Positions 33,314 to 42,332 of a stretch of DNA of 64,000 bases are shown here, one piece after another. Origin of the DNA: UBA2256 sp964531105 (GTDB taxonomy: Bacteria > Spirochaetota > Spirochaetia > Treponematales > Rectinemataceae); the NCBI GenBank assembly GCA_964531105.1, contig CAZHFN010000008.1, positions 7,559 through 71,558 of the forward strand, read 5' to 3'. Numbering within the stretch: the first letter of the stretch is position 1; the number at the start of each line of letters is the position of its first letter. A program made the position numbers and the translations under genes. The notes under the pieces are model-generated. The model saw only the letters and a list, made by a program, of their open reading frames with translations. It was not told the DNA's origin and made no database searches.

Positions 33314-34825
33314 ATGGTAGGGACCATAGATCAAGCGAAGTTTGAGTTGCTCGTTGAGGTCAGTGCCCTCATCAACTCCAACTACGCCGATGCCAGGACC
33401 CTGGTATCCCAAATTATTGAATCCTCTGCAAGGCTCGTCGGCGCGGAAGCGGCGAGCCTTTTGCTTTACGACTCCGTGGCTAAGAAGCTGCGGTTCGAAA
33501 TCGCCCTGGGTCCTAAAAAAGCTGAACTCACTGGAAGGCTCATCGATCCCGGAGAGGGTATAGTAGGCTGGGTTGTCCGGGAAGGCCAATCTCTCATCGT
33601 CAACAACCCCGAAAGCGATCCAAGGTTTTCTCCCGCCATTTCAAAAGAAGTGGATTTCCCTACCAGATCGATACTTGCAGTACCCATGAAGGTCAAGGGC
33701 AATCTTGTGGGGGTTATCGAGGCGATCAACAAGACCAAGGGCAGATATTTTCTCGAAGAAGACCAGTACTGGCTGGAGCTCTTTGCTCTCCAGGCTGCGA
33801 TTGCGGTGGAAAATGCCCGATACCTGGAAAAGACTTCACTTGAACTCTCATACCTGAGCGACAAGGCTCAAGCCAATTCAGGGTGGCACAATCTCGTCCA
33901 TGCTTCGCCGGTGATGGCTGAAAAGCTGGAGCTGGTGGACAGGATCGCACCCAGCGACGCCTCGGTTCTCATACTAGGCGAAAGTGGGGTAGGGAAGGAG
34001 CTTTTCGCCGAAAGGCTGCATAAATCCTCCAAGCGCGCTTCCAAGGCCTTTGTGAGAGTCAACTGCGCCACCTTGCCCGAGCCGCTTCTGGAAAGTGAGC
34101 TCTTTGGTCATGTGAAGGGTGCCTTTACCGATGCATATCAGGATAGGGAAGGGCGCTTCGAACTGGCCGACGGTGGCACTATTTTCTTGGACGAAATAGC
34201 CGAAATGCCTCTGCGGCTCCAATCCAAGCTGTTAAGGGTTCTCCAGCAGAAAACTTTCGAGAAACTGGGTTCCTCCACTACGGTGAGCGTGGATGTCCGC
34301 ATTGTTACCGCCACCAATAGGGATCTGGAAGCAATGGTAGCCAGGCAGGAGTTCAGATCCGATCTCTACTACAGGCTAAACGTGCTGCCCCTCTACATTC
34401 CTCCCTTACGGGAAAGAAGAGAGGATATCCCTGCGTTGGCCGAGTATTTCCTCAAGAAGGCGGCCAGGGAAATGAACAAGCCGCTCAGGGGTTTCTCGGA
34501 TTCGGCGATGGAAAATATGCTTTCCTATGCCTGGCCTGGAAATGTGAGGGAACTCGAAAACGCCGTCGAAAGGGCGGTGGTGATGGCTCGGCAGGATACA
34601 ATCGGCAGCGCCGATCTCATGATAGGCGGCAAAGGCCAGGATATTGATGAATTCAAAGGAAAGAATTTGAGGGATGCGGTTAATGTGTTTAAAACGCATT
34701 TTATCCGAAAATCCCTGGAAATGCATGGATGGAACCAGACCGAGACGGCCAAGTCCCTGGATATTCAGCGGACCTATCTGTCCAGACTGATCAAAGAATT
34801 GAGCATAGCACAATCTAAGGAGTAA
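33314..34825 (+). CDS. Sigma-54-dependent activator with GAF sensor domain
   Basis: Transcription activator (503 aa). An N-terminal GAF domain (about 20-170) senses an unknown ligand, the AAA+ domain (about 195-425) has Walker A GESGVGKELFAERLH and Walker B GGTIFLDEIAEMP, and a C-terminal Fis-type helix-turn-helix (about 455-500) contains WNQTETAKSLDIQRTYLSRL. The sigma-54 contact loop reads GAFTDA rather than GAFTGA. No target promoter (TGGCAC-N5-TTGC type) was noticed in the window. It sits 34 nt behind rpsA and just ahead of a TPR protein. Confidence 0.9.
   Translation: MVGTIDQAKFELLVEVSALINSNYADARTLVSQIIESSARLVGAEAASLLLYDSVAKKLRFEIALGPKKAELTGRLIDPGEGIVGWVVREGQSLIVNNPESDPRFSPAISKEVDFPTRSILAVPMKVKGNLVGVIEAINKTKGRYFLEEDQYWLELFALQAAIAVENARYLEKTSLELSYLSDKAQANSGWHNLVHASPVMAEKLELVDRIAPSDASVLILGESGVGKELFAERLHKSSKRASKAFVRVNCATLPEPLLESELFGHVKGAFTDAYQDREGRFELADGGTIFLDEIAEMPLRLQSKLLRVLQQKTFEKLGSSTTVSVDVRIVTATNRDLEAMVARQEFRSDLYYRLNVLPLYIPPLRERREDIPALAEYFLKKAAREMNKPLRGFSDSAMENMLSYAWPGNVRELENAVERAVVMARQDTIGSADLMIGGKGQDIDEFKGKNLRDAVNVFKTHFIRKSLEMHGWNQTETAKSLDIQRTYLSRLIKELSIAQSKE
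33431..33462 (+). terminator. Terminator-like hairpin within the activator gene
   Basis: AGGCTCGTCG (33431-33440) pairs with CGGCGAGCCT (33450-33459), with two G-U pairs and a 9-nt loop, followed by TTTTGCTTT. It lies 150 nt behind the rpsA stop and 117 nt inside the next gene, so it could limit readthrough from rpsA or be chance. Confidence 0.35.
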
Positions 34826-34827
34826 AT

Positions 34828-35541
34828 GTGGAAAGCAAGGCTAGACTCATCAAGCCGGACAAGGTGGAAGAAAAGACCGCGGCTGAAAAACTCTCCGATT
34901 TCATTGCCAAGAACAGGATAGTATTCCTGTCTATTATAATAGCCCTCATTGTGGTTCTCGCCGGCGTAGGTATCTACACCTTCGCATCCAGCAATTACGC
35001 TGAGAAATCCGCCAGAGCCATGGAGGAAGCAGGCTCCCGGATAGCAGGCTGGAATCAGGAAGGCGACGAAGCCAAGAAAACCGAACTGGAAGGCCAGATA
35101 CTCGCAGACTTGGACGAGATAGCCAAAAAATGGCCTAAATCCTTCGCAGCCCAACAAGCCCTTTATACCGCCGCCAGCCTCCAGGGTTTTAAAAAGGATT
35201 GGGCCAAGGCCGAAACCTACGCAGTCAGCGCAGCCGAGCGAAAGCCCGAGAGCTATCTCGCGCCTCTTGCCCTGGAACTAGCCGCCATCGCCGCTGAAGA
35301 GCAGGGCAATCGCGATGCTGCCGTCGGCTACTACGAAAAGCTCGTGGCCAAGTACAAGGAAGACACTCCCAACCTGGCCCACGCCCATTTTTCCATCGGC
35401 AGGCTCAAGGAAGCCGCCGAGGATTATAGCGCGGCACTGGAGCACTACAACACACTGCTTTCGGATTTTTCCGGATCGGACTGGGCTCTTCTCGCCAAAA
35501 ACCGGGTTGTATACCTCAAGACCCAGGGCTATGATAGCTAG
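34828..35541 (+). CDS. Membrane-anchored TPR protein (YfgM-like)
   Basis: Protein of 237 aa with a short Lys-rich cytoplasmic N-terminus, one membrane helix (about 33-55, RIVFLSIIIALIVVLAGVGI) and an exported region of TPR-like helical repeats (about 95-230, e.g. NRDAAVGYYEKLVAKY, DYSAALEHYNTLLSDF). The layout matches YfgM, a translocon-associated chaperone partner, though without BamB alongside. GTG start at 34828 is chosen because AAGGAG ends 5 nt upstream; an ATG two bases earlier is out of frame. A strong terminator follows. Confidence 0.8.
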   Translation: MESKARLIKPDKVEEKTAAEKLSDFIAKNRIVFLSIIIALIVVLAGVGIYTFASSNYAEKSARAMEEAGSRIAGWNQEGDEAKKTELEGQILADLDEIAKKWPKSFAAQQALYTAASLQGFKKDWAKAETYAVSAAERKPESYLAPLALELAAIAAEEQGNRDAAVGYYEKLVAKYKEDTPNLAHAHFSIGRLKEAAEDYSAALEHYNTLLSDFSGSDWALLAKNRVVYLKTQGYDS

Positions 35542-35575
35542 AGAGCGAACAAGGGCTTTTTAATAGTTTTTTAGC

Positions 35576-35627
35576 AAAAGGGCAGGTTCGCTGTGAAAAG
35601 CACAGGCGATTCTGCCCTTTTTTTATA
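35576..35627 (+). terminator. Intrinsic terminator after the TPR gene
   Basis: Outer stem AAAAGGGCAG (35576-35585) pairs with CTGCCCTTTT (35612-35621), enclosing an inner CTGTG/CACAG stem, and ends in an uninterrupted T-run of seven from 35618. This closes the long plus-strand run that begins at prfB. Confidence 0.88.
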
Positions 35628-35643
35628 AGAGGTTGAATATATC

Positions 35644-36330
35644 TTGATATTAAAAGGTATTAGGCGATATTTCTTGCCAGCTTGCCTTCTTCTCGGGTTT
35701 CTGGCGCTACTTCAGGCTTGCGGCATCAGTACGCTTGTCTACCTTGAGCCGCCCGCTATTTTTGTTTCCAACTCCCAAATCAGCGTCAGAAACAACAGCG
35801 GTAACTATTTTCCATCCGAGGGGAGCAGCCAAACCTTTAAAGGGATTGAAATCTACTATCGTGTCTTCAAGGAACGTACAGCCGCCGAAACTGCCTTTGC
35901 CAACCTTAATTCATACGCTTCCCAGTATCAGAATTATCCCGATTATTTCATGAGTACCGCAATCAACGCAGGCTTTACCCGCATGCGGAGGAGGAGCGAT
36001 AGAAACAGGCCTCTCATAAGCATTGCCGCGAATAACACAGGGCTCTACACCGTTTCTCTCACTTCCTGGGATCTTTCTGACGATGCTAACAATGTTCTGT
36101 TTTCAGTGGTGAGGGATATACCCGCCGACAGCAGCCGCTTAGCCTTCCAGGAAAGGAATTTTCAGGCTGATGACGATGATTACCAGGGGGAGACATGGAT
36201 AGGGGGAGGCCCATTCTATATAGTCTGCTTCGCCGTTTCCTTCGGCGAGGATAGTTCTGGCAGCTCGATAGGCGCTCCAATCTACAGCGTACCCAGCTTT
36301 GACCAGAACTCAAGGATAATCGAGTACTAG
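35644..36330 (+). CDS. Putative lipoprotein, unknown function
   Basis: I do not recognise the family. The 228-aa product starts with a lipoprotein signal: basic MILKGIRRY, a hydrophobic run, then LLQAC with the lipid-modified Cys at about residue 26, a loose lipobox typical of spirochaetes. The mature part is polar and beta-rich, with no further Cys pairs, and has an acidic ADDDDYQGE stretch near residue 178. Start is TTG 35644, with AAGAGG 11 nt upstream, directly after the terminator; no clear promoter is seen. It is convergent with the radical SAM gene. Confidence 0.75.
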   Translation: MILKGIRRYFLPACLLLGFLALLQACGISTLVYLEPPAIFVSNSQISVRNNSGNYFPSEGSSQTFKGIEIYYRVFKERTAAETAFANLNSYASQYQNYPDYFMSTAINAGFTRMRRRSDRNRPLISIAANNTGLYTVSLTSWDLSDDANNVLFSVVRDIPADSSRLAFQERNFQADDDDYQGETWIGGGPFYIVCFAVSFGEDSSGSSIGAPIYSVPSFDQNSRIIEY

Positions 36331-36439
36331 ATCCCAACTCGAGAGAGTTGTTCTCAGAAATCTTGAGGCGGGGGCTTCATTGAAGGTCTCATCATGAAGG
36401 GAAGTCCGAATGCGCAGCTTCGTATAATGTATATTCTGT

Positions 36440-36475
36440 CTACCAATTGATATTCAGATCTCCACCAATTGACAT
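36440..36475. repeat. Pair of near-identical 14-mers in intergenic space
   Basis: C-T/C-ACCAATTGA-T/C-AT occurs at 36440-36453 and 36462-36475, spaced 22 bp (two helical turns). The surrounding gap 36331-36532 between convergent genes has an isolated TATAAT near 36423 but no gene that I can see. Confidence 0.45.
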
Positions 36476-36532
36476 GAAATATGGCCGTCCCGCCGCGCCG
36501 ATATACTATCCACCAGTAAAGGTTCCGCTGTA

Positions 36533-39157
36533 TCAAAGTGCCAGGTAGAGGGCATCGCCTCTGGATCCATTCTCTTGAGTTGCAAAGCTTTGGAGTCTCA
36601 TTACCTTACAGCGCTCCAAAAGGCTCTCTGTGCTGTTAGCAGAATCGAGAGCCTTAGATAAAAGTTTCATAGCATTCCGCTCTCCGCCTCGAGCATCGTT
36701 GAGCTCTACCTTGACAGAAAGCCTATTAACTGGGGGCTTATCATCTTGTAATACCGGAATGGAAAGCGCAGCGAGTTCAGCCAGGAAAGACTCCATATCT
36801 GTGGCATTAAAAAAGTTGAACCCATATGAAGAACCCCAATAAAGGGAGCCAATAGAGTTTTTGCCCAGAGATCTTTTCTTGCCCTGCCTAAGCATATTGA
36901 TTTCTATACCTGTAGGAAGACAGGCTGAAAGTTTATCTCTAAGCTCTGAAAGCTGATTTTCACTTAGTGGTAGTAGAAGCCAGAGTGCAAGGACTTCATC
37001 CAGAGATTCCACGCCCATGAATAGGGGTTGAGTTAATTCCATTTTGGGTAGAGGGTTAAAGCCATCGGTATAGCGTACTGGCAAGTCCAGTATTGTACAG
37101 GCTCGGATAAAAATTCCTGATATGGAATGGAGGGGATAAAAGACAGCTTTGCCAGTCTTTTTAAAGGATACTACAAGCCTTGTATCTTCTAATGTGTTGG
37201 AATACACATCGGAGTTGGGATTTGTGGACCAAGAGTATAGTTTTTTAGGTAAAAATGATTGAGAGGCTGCATCCATACTGCTCTCAAGAGCCTCATGGTT
37301 ATCGGAAATAGCTCCTTCATGTATACTATTTAATACTTTAAATGAATCGTTGCATGAGCCGCAGAGATGGTCGCAGTCCTCGCTGCAGGCACTGGTGAGC
37401 AGCGACTCCTCAGAGCAAGCCATTTCTTTTTCTAAAAACCCTTTACTTACAAAAAGCTGTATATCATCCCAGGGCAGGGCTTCCTTTCTTTCCCTTGGAC
37501 CAAGGTAAGTAGCGAAGATGTCCCTGCCCTCTTTTTTGCTGAAATCCTCGAAAAGAGTACGCCAGAGGGATTTGTCTATATGATCGTCCCAGGCTTCCAG
37601 CCTTGCGCCTCTTCTATGTGCTTCCAGCAAAAGCTCCCCTACCCTGTCGTCGCCCCTGCTCAGTATGCCTTCTAAGGCCGAGCTGAATGGAGAATGGTAG
37701 GAAATGCTGATTTGCCTAAGATGTCTGACTTCATCCTTGATCATGTAGATAGTCTGGAGCGCCTCATCCTCAGTTATTTGCCGGGACCATTGGTAGGCCG
37801 TGTGGGGTTTTGGAACGAAGGTACCTATATTGACGTTCATGGCGATAGGCTCGGCTGCATACAGCTTGTGGAGGAAATCGATTATCGCTCTTCCCTCTCC
37901 CCTGCCCTGCTCGGGTACAGGAAGACCTATCATGAAATAGAATTTGGCGGACTTGAAGCCATAGCGTTTGGCTTCTTTTAGTATGGCTGTCAAATGGTCA
38001 AAACTCACTACCTTGTTTATGGAACGCTGCCAGGACTCTACTGGCGTTTCTACTGCGAAGGTGAGTCCGGACTTTCTCAATTGAGCTACTTCGGCGAGAA
38101 GTGGAAGACTGAAGCTGTCCACCTTGAGGCTGGGCAGCTGAAAAGAGATAAAACGATCATTCCACGCGTTGTTGAGCTGCCTGAAGAGTTCGGCTATGCC
38201 TGGATAATCGCCTGTTGAGAGGGAAGCCAGAGTAATTTCCCTGTAGCCTCCCACATCGACAAGGGACTGGACTTCAGCCCTGATTAGTTCCGGGGATTTT
38301 ACCCGCTGAGGCCTGTAGTAGTAACCGGCATGGCAGAAACGGCAGCCATTGGGACAGCCCCTCATGATTTCCACTGTACCATGGCTCTGGACAGGCTGAA
38401 GAATGGGCACAGGAAGGGCTGTTCTGGCGGCCCTGAGGTGAAAATCGGGATCTACTGCCCTGAAGGTTTTACGGCCCGGCTTTAAACTGCCTGAGCCTCC
38501 TGCCGAAAGCCTCGGAGAGAGCCATATGTTCTCGCAGGAAGCCAGGAGTTCCAACATTTCCCTTTTGCTGGCTCCCTGCAGTTTCATGGCGGCGAGATCT
38601 TTGAGCAGGGGATAGAAACCGGCCTCGGCTTCGCCTATGTATACGGCGTCCAAAAAGGCGCCGAAGGGGTGAGGATTGGTAGACGCAGGTCCTCCGGCAA
38701 TGACGATAGGAGTATCTCCTCCCCTTTCCTCGGTACGTACGGGAATCCCTCCGCTTTGGAGGACAGTGATCATATTGGTAGCCAGAAGCTCATACCCGAT
38801 GGAAAAACCCAGAAGATCGCAATCGCAAAGGGGAATTCCGCTTTCGAGGGTGTAGAGGGGAATGGATTTGGCGGCCAAAAGGGCTTCGAAATCAGGTTCT
38901 GGAGCGAATACCCGCTCACAGATCAGTGTTTCGCGGTCCAGGTCGTTGGCATCGTTGTAGATTATGCGCATGGCATTATTGGCCATGCCTATTTCGTAGA
39001 GATCGGGAAAGCAGAGGGCAAAGCGAAAACGTTTGTCCTGGGCTTTAATGGGAGGCCTGGAACCTAGTTCGCCTCCGAGGTAACGGGCGGGCTTCTGGAT
39101 AGAAAGTAGGCCGGGGCCAAGATCGACAAGGGGATTTATAAGTTGGGGAGGTTTCAC
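36533..39157 (-). CDS. Radical SAM protein fused to DUF2344 domain (TIGR03960-TIGR03936)
   Basis: 874-aa protein. An N-terminal B12-binding-like region (about 50-200) precedes a radical SAM core with RGCPNGCRFCHAGYYYRPQR; its CxxxCxxC binds the 4Fe-4S cluster. After a Cys-rich CSEDCDHLCGSC segment (about 594-605), the last 220 residues resemble the DUF2344/TIGR03936 domain, often a separate gene. Function is unknown; in other bacteria both parts occur near rodA and ribosomal L21/L27 genes. GTG 39157 is chosen: it overlaps the rodA stop as GTGA, with AAGG upstream, and homologous sequence begins here. Confidence 0.88.
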   Translation of the reverse strand: MKPPQLINPLVDLGPGLLSIQKPARYLGGELGSRPPIKAQDKRFRFALCFPDLYEIGMANNAMRIIYNDANDLDRETLICERVFAPEPDFEALLAAKSIPLYTLESGIPLCDCDLLGFSIGYELLATNMITVLQSGGIPVRTEERGGDTPIVIAGGPASTNPHPFGAFLDAVYIGEAEAGFYPLLKDLAAMKLQGASKREMLELLASCENIWLSPRLSAGGSGSLKPGRKTFRAVDPDFHLRAARTALPVPILQPVQSHGTVEIMRGCPNGCRFCHAGYYYRPQRVKSPELIRAEVQSLVDVGGYREITLASLSTGDYPGIAELFRQLNNAWNDRFISFQLPSLKVDSFSLPLLAEVAQLRKSGLTFAVETPVESWQRSINKVVSFDHLTAILKEAKRYGFKSAKFYFMIGLPVPEQGRGEGRAIIDFLHKLYAAEPIAMNVNIGTFVPKPHTAYQWSRQITEDEALQTIYMIKDEVRHLRQISISYHSPFSSALEGILSRGDDRVGELLLEAHRRGARLEAWDDHIDKSLWRTLFEDFSKKEGRDIFATYLGPRERKEALPWDDIQLFVSKGFLEKEMACSEESLLTSACSEDCDHLCGSCNDSFKVLNSIHEGAISDNHEALESSMDAASQSFLPKKLYSWSTNPNSDVYSNTLEDTRLVVSFKKTGKAVFYPLHSISGIFIRACTILDLPVRYTDGFNPLPKMELTQPLFMGVESLDEVLALWLLLPLSENQLSELRDKLSACLPTGIEINMLRQGKKRSLGKNSIGSLYWGSSYGFNFFNATDMESFLAELAALSIPVLQDDKPPVNRLSVKVELNDARGGERNAMKLLSKALDSANSTESLLERCKVMRLQSFATQENGSRGDALYLAL

Positions 39158-40473
39158 ATTCTGTACCTTCGGGACGAGATGCCCAGGAGGAATCCAATCG
39201 CCATCAGCGCCGACCAGAGCGAGGATCCGCCATAGGAGATAAAATAGAGGGGGATGCCGGTGATGGGCATGATCCCAATTGCCATACCCACATTGATCAT
39301 AAAATGAAAGAAAAACATCCCAAAGAATCCGCCGCATACGAGCATTGAATAATGATCTTTGGTACTGGCTACGAGGCTGAGAATTCGGAATAGCAGAATC
39401 CCGAAGAGGGCAATCAGTAGTGCAGCACCTAGGAAACCCCACTCTTCAGCGATTATGGAAAAAATAAAATCCGTGCTCTGCTGGGGTATGAAACGCGCAT
39501 GGCTCTGGGTTCCCTGGAGAAAGCCCTTGCCTGCCAGGCCGCCCGAGCCAATGGCGGTTACGGACTGGATAATGTTCCATCCCGCACCCTGGGGATCCAC
39601 GTTGGGATTTAGGAAGACCATGAGACGCATGATCTGGTATTCCTTGAGCACCTTGTGGCCGGCATAGGCCAGGAAAATCGAGAGGTCGATAATCGAAAAG
39701 GCATAACTCAGCCAGAAATAATAGCCCTTCTTGAATGCGAGCCAGCCCGCCAGGGAGAGTGCCAATGCGATAAAAAACAAGGCGGTAATCATGATCACGA
39801 AACTCCTGCGCTGGAAAAAAAGCTCGATGAGATTGCCGCCTGGAAAGAAATGTTTGCCCGCAAGGGGAAGTATGAGGAAAAGAAAGGTAGTGCCTATGGA
39901 TAAAAGTATGAAGAGGATATAGCGTCTGTCGATTTTGCCTAGGTATAGCATGACTATCAATATTGGAAAGAAAACGAGGGCCGAGCCGAAGTCGGGCTGG
40001 GATAGGATAAGGAGAACCGGAATGCCGATAATAATGGAACTCACGATAAGCCGCTTGAAACTGCTGGTCTGCTCCGATGAATCCAGATAGCGGGCTAAAA
40101 AAAGAATAGTAATAGCCTTGGCGAACTCGGCTGGCTGTATCCCATATTCACCGATGCCAATCCATGAACGGGCACCGTTTACAACTCTGCCGGCAAAGCG
40201 GGTATAGACCAGGAGGATCAGAATGGCGATATAGGCGAATGCCGTATAATCCTTGAGCCTGGAAATATCCAGGGCCATTGCGGCCACCATGATCAGGAGT
40301 CCTGTCACTGCCCAAATAACCTGCTTGGCATATTCATTGGAAAAGCGAAAGCCTTCCGAATCTATGCCGGCGGAAAAGATGGAAAGGATGCCCACTGCGC
40401 TCAAGGCAAGGGCGAGAAATAGCATGAGAAAATCGGTTTCGGAGATAAACTTGGGAAGCTGAAAGTGCCTCAC
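39154..40473 (-). CDS. rodA: Peptidoglycan glycosyltransferase RodA
   Basis: SEDS-family glycan polymerase of the elongation machinery (439 aa, about ten membrane helices). Characteristic segments are IGEYGIQPAEFAKAITILFLA (lipid II path), LILSQPDFGSALVFFPI with the catalytic Asp, and the C-terminal LPITGIPLYFISYGGSSLW-type end (here MPITGIPLYFISYGGSSLW). GTG start overlaps mrdA as GTGA with GGAGG upstream. It works with the PBP2 encoded just before it. Confidence 0.96.
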   Translation of the reverse strand: MRHFQLPKFISETDFLMLFLALALSAVGILSIFSAGIDSEGFRFSNEYAKQVIWAVTGLLIMVAAMALDISRLKDYTAFAYIAILILLVYTRFAGRVVNGARSWIGIGEYGIQPAEFAKAITILFLARYLDSSEQTSSFKRLIVSSIIIGIPVLLILSQPDFGSALVFFPILIVMLYLGKIDRRYILFILLSIGTTFLFLILPLAGKHFFPGGNLIELFFQRRSFVIMITALFFIALALSLAGWLAFKKGYYFWLSYAFSIIDLSIFLAYAGHKVLKEYQIMRLMVFLNPNVDPQGAGWNIIQSVTAIGSGGLAGKGFLQGTQSHARFIPQQSTDFIFSIIAEEWGFLGAALLIALFGILLFRILSLVASTKDHYSMLVCGGFFGMFFFHFMINVGMAIGIMPITGIPLYFISYGGSSLWSALMAIGFLLGISSRRYRM

Positions 40474-42332
40474 TCCGCCCTACCTCCTCTCAAGTGCTGG
40501 TTGTTGAGCCTAATACCCACGGCCTTGGCTGCCGTTTCGGCATCCTGCTCTGCGAAGATGGACTGGAAAAGAATGTTGGATGCATAGGGTGCCCACCACT
40601 CCCAAGGATTGCTCGCTTCTACCATGGTAACTATCACGATCTGATCCTCAGGTTTTGCATCATAGGGGCCGAAGGCGGCGAACCATGAATGCCATCTATC
40701 TTTGAGCCCGATTTCTGCCGTACCCGTCTTGCCTGCGACTTGTACCACCTTGGTAGATACTGGCACCTGCGCTGAACCATAGGTGATAACACTTCGCAAG
40801 TCTTCCCTCAATTTTTTATAGCTCAAAGCGCTGATCGAGGAATCGGTGAGCAGTTCAGGCTGCATTGACTGCAGCAACGCCCCGGTTTCTCCGTCCCGAA
40901 TTTCCTTTAAAAGATGAGGCCTGTAGATAACTCCGTCGTTGACTATCATGGCTATCATATTGGCGACCTGGATAGGCGTGGCCAACAAATAGCCTTGTCC
41001 GATGGAAATGTTCATGGTATCGCCCAGGGTCCATTTTTCCCTATAGTTCTCTTCCTTCCACCGAGGGGTTGGTATGAATCCGGAATTTTCACCGGGCAGG
41101 TCGATGCCTGTAGGCTTGCCGTAGCCGTAATCGCTGGCATAGCTGATTATCTTTTCCACTCCCAGGTTGTCCCTGCCCACAGTCCAGAAGTAAATGTCAC
41201 AGGAATGGGCAAGGGCGCTCTGGAGATTGACCGGCCCATGGCCAGGGCTGTGTACCCAGCAGTTCCAGTTCCGTCCGCCGTAGTCCAAAAAGCCCCTACA
41301 CGTTATGGTAGCTTCCGGAGAAAAGGCTTTTTCTTCGAGGATAGCGGTGCTCAGCACCGTCTTGAAGGTGGATGCGGGTGGATAGGACGATTGTAAAGCC
41401 CTGTTGAGCAAAGGATTGTTAGGATCAGCCAGAAGCTTGGCATACTCATCGCCCGCATTGGGGGAGATGAAAATAGAAGGATCGTACCAAGGATAGGAAA
41501 CCATGGCGAGTATCTCGCCGGTGGCAGGCTTGAGGGCGATCATGGAGCCCATGCGGTTGCCCAAGGCTTTTTCGGCATTTTTCTGTATTTCCGCATCGAT
41601 CGTCAGCACAAGTTTTTTCCCCGGGACTGGAGGATCCACGTTTTCCTCTTCGCCGGATAAATCCCTGCCCTTAACGTCCACCGTTTTGCGAAGGTAACCG
41701 TCGGAGCCCTTGAGAGTGGCGTCATAGAATTTTTCTATGCCCGCTTTTCCGATCACGTCATCCGAAGAGTACCCCTTGTTGTAGAGCAGCTTGTATTCGT
41801 CCCTGCCAATTTCACCCACATAGCCAATCACATGGGCAAGTGATCCAATGTCCAGGTAGCGTCGGATAGGTCTGGAATTCCAATAGACTCCGGGGAAGTC
41901 CTCTTTATGCTCGGCAATTTTGGCTATGGAGGAATAGGATGCGGAAGTACTTATCGCGATGCGCTGGTAAAGATGGTAATAGGCTCGGGGAATCTTGCGC
42001 TGGATGTCGGCAACTTTTATGCCTAGAACCGATGCCAGGCGCTCAAACACTGTATCTCTCAGTGTCGCCGGAAGCTCGGCCGGTACGATTTCTACCGAGA
42101 ATGCCTCGTCATTTGTAACAAAGGGCACGGAATTACTTCGATCGTAAATCTCTCCTCTGGCCGCTGGAATTTTAACCGATTGAATGGCGTAATTGTTGGC
42201 CCGGGCTTCAAACTCTGCCCTTCTTACCACCTGAAGATAAAAGAGGTATGAGGTGTAGGTCAGGCAAAGACCTATGGTGAGCACCTTGAGGAGAATAGTC
42301 TTGGAGTGCGAGTCGCTACCAAACCTGCTCAT
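40470..42332 (-). CDS. mrdA: Penicillin-binding protein 2
   Basis: Class B transpeptidase (620 aa) that cross-links wall glycan made by RodA during elongation. One N-terminal membrane anchor (about 12-30) is followed by the dimerisation domain. The transpeptidase domain has PASTFKT (active Ser and Lys, about 321), HSCDIYFW (second motif, SCD type), and KTGTAEIG (third motif, about 535). It overlaps mreD and rodA by 4 nt each (ATGA, GTGA), so the cell-shape genes are tightly coupled. Confidence 0.96.
   Translation of the reverse strand: MSRFGSDSHSKTILLKVLTIGLCLTYTSYLFYLQVVRRAEFEARANNYAIQSVKIPAARGEIYDRSNSVPFVTNDEAFSVEIVPAELPATLRDTVFERLASVLGIKVADIQRKIPRAYYHLYQRIAISTSASYSSIAKIAEHKEDFPGVYWNSRPIRRYLDIGSLAHVIGYVGEIGRDEYKLLYNKGYSSDDVIGKAGIEKFYDATLKGSDGYLRKTVDVKGRDLSGEEENVDPPVPGKKLVLTIDAEIQKNAEKALGNRMGSMIALKPATGEILAMVSYPWYDPSIFISPNAGDEYAKLLADPNNPLLNRALQSSYPPASTFKTVLSTAILEEKAFSPEATITCRGFLDYGGRNWNCWVHSPGHGPVNLQSALAHSCDIYFWTVGRDNLGVEKIISYASDYGYGKPTGIDLPGENSGFIPTPRWKEENYREKWTLGDTMNISIGQGYLLATPIQVANMIAMIVNDGVIYRPHLLKEIRDGETGALLQSMQPELLTDSSISALSYKKLREDLRSVITYGSAQVPVSTKVVQVAGKTGTAEIGLKDRWHSWFAAFGPYDAKPEDQIVIVTMVEASNPWEWWAPYASNILFQSIFAEQDAETAAKAVGIRLNNQHLRGGRAE

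Noticed and set aside
39158..39442. 95-residue N-terminal extension of the radical SAM protein
   Set aside because: It lies entirely in rodA coding sequence in another frame; GTG 39157 overlapping the rodA stop fits the operon pattern.
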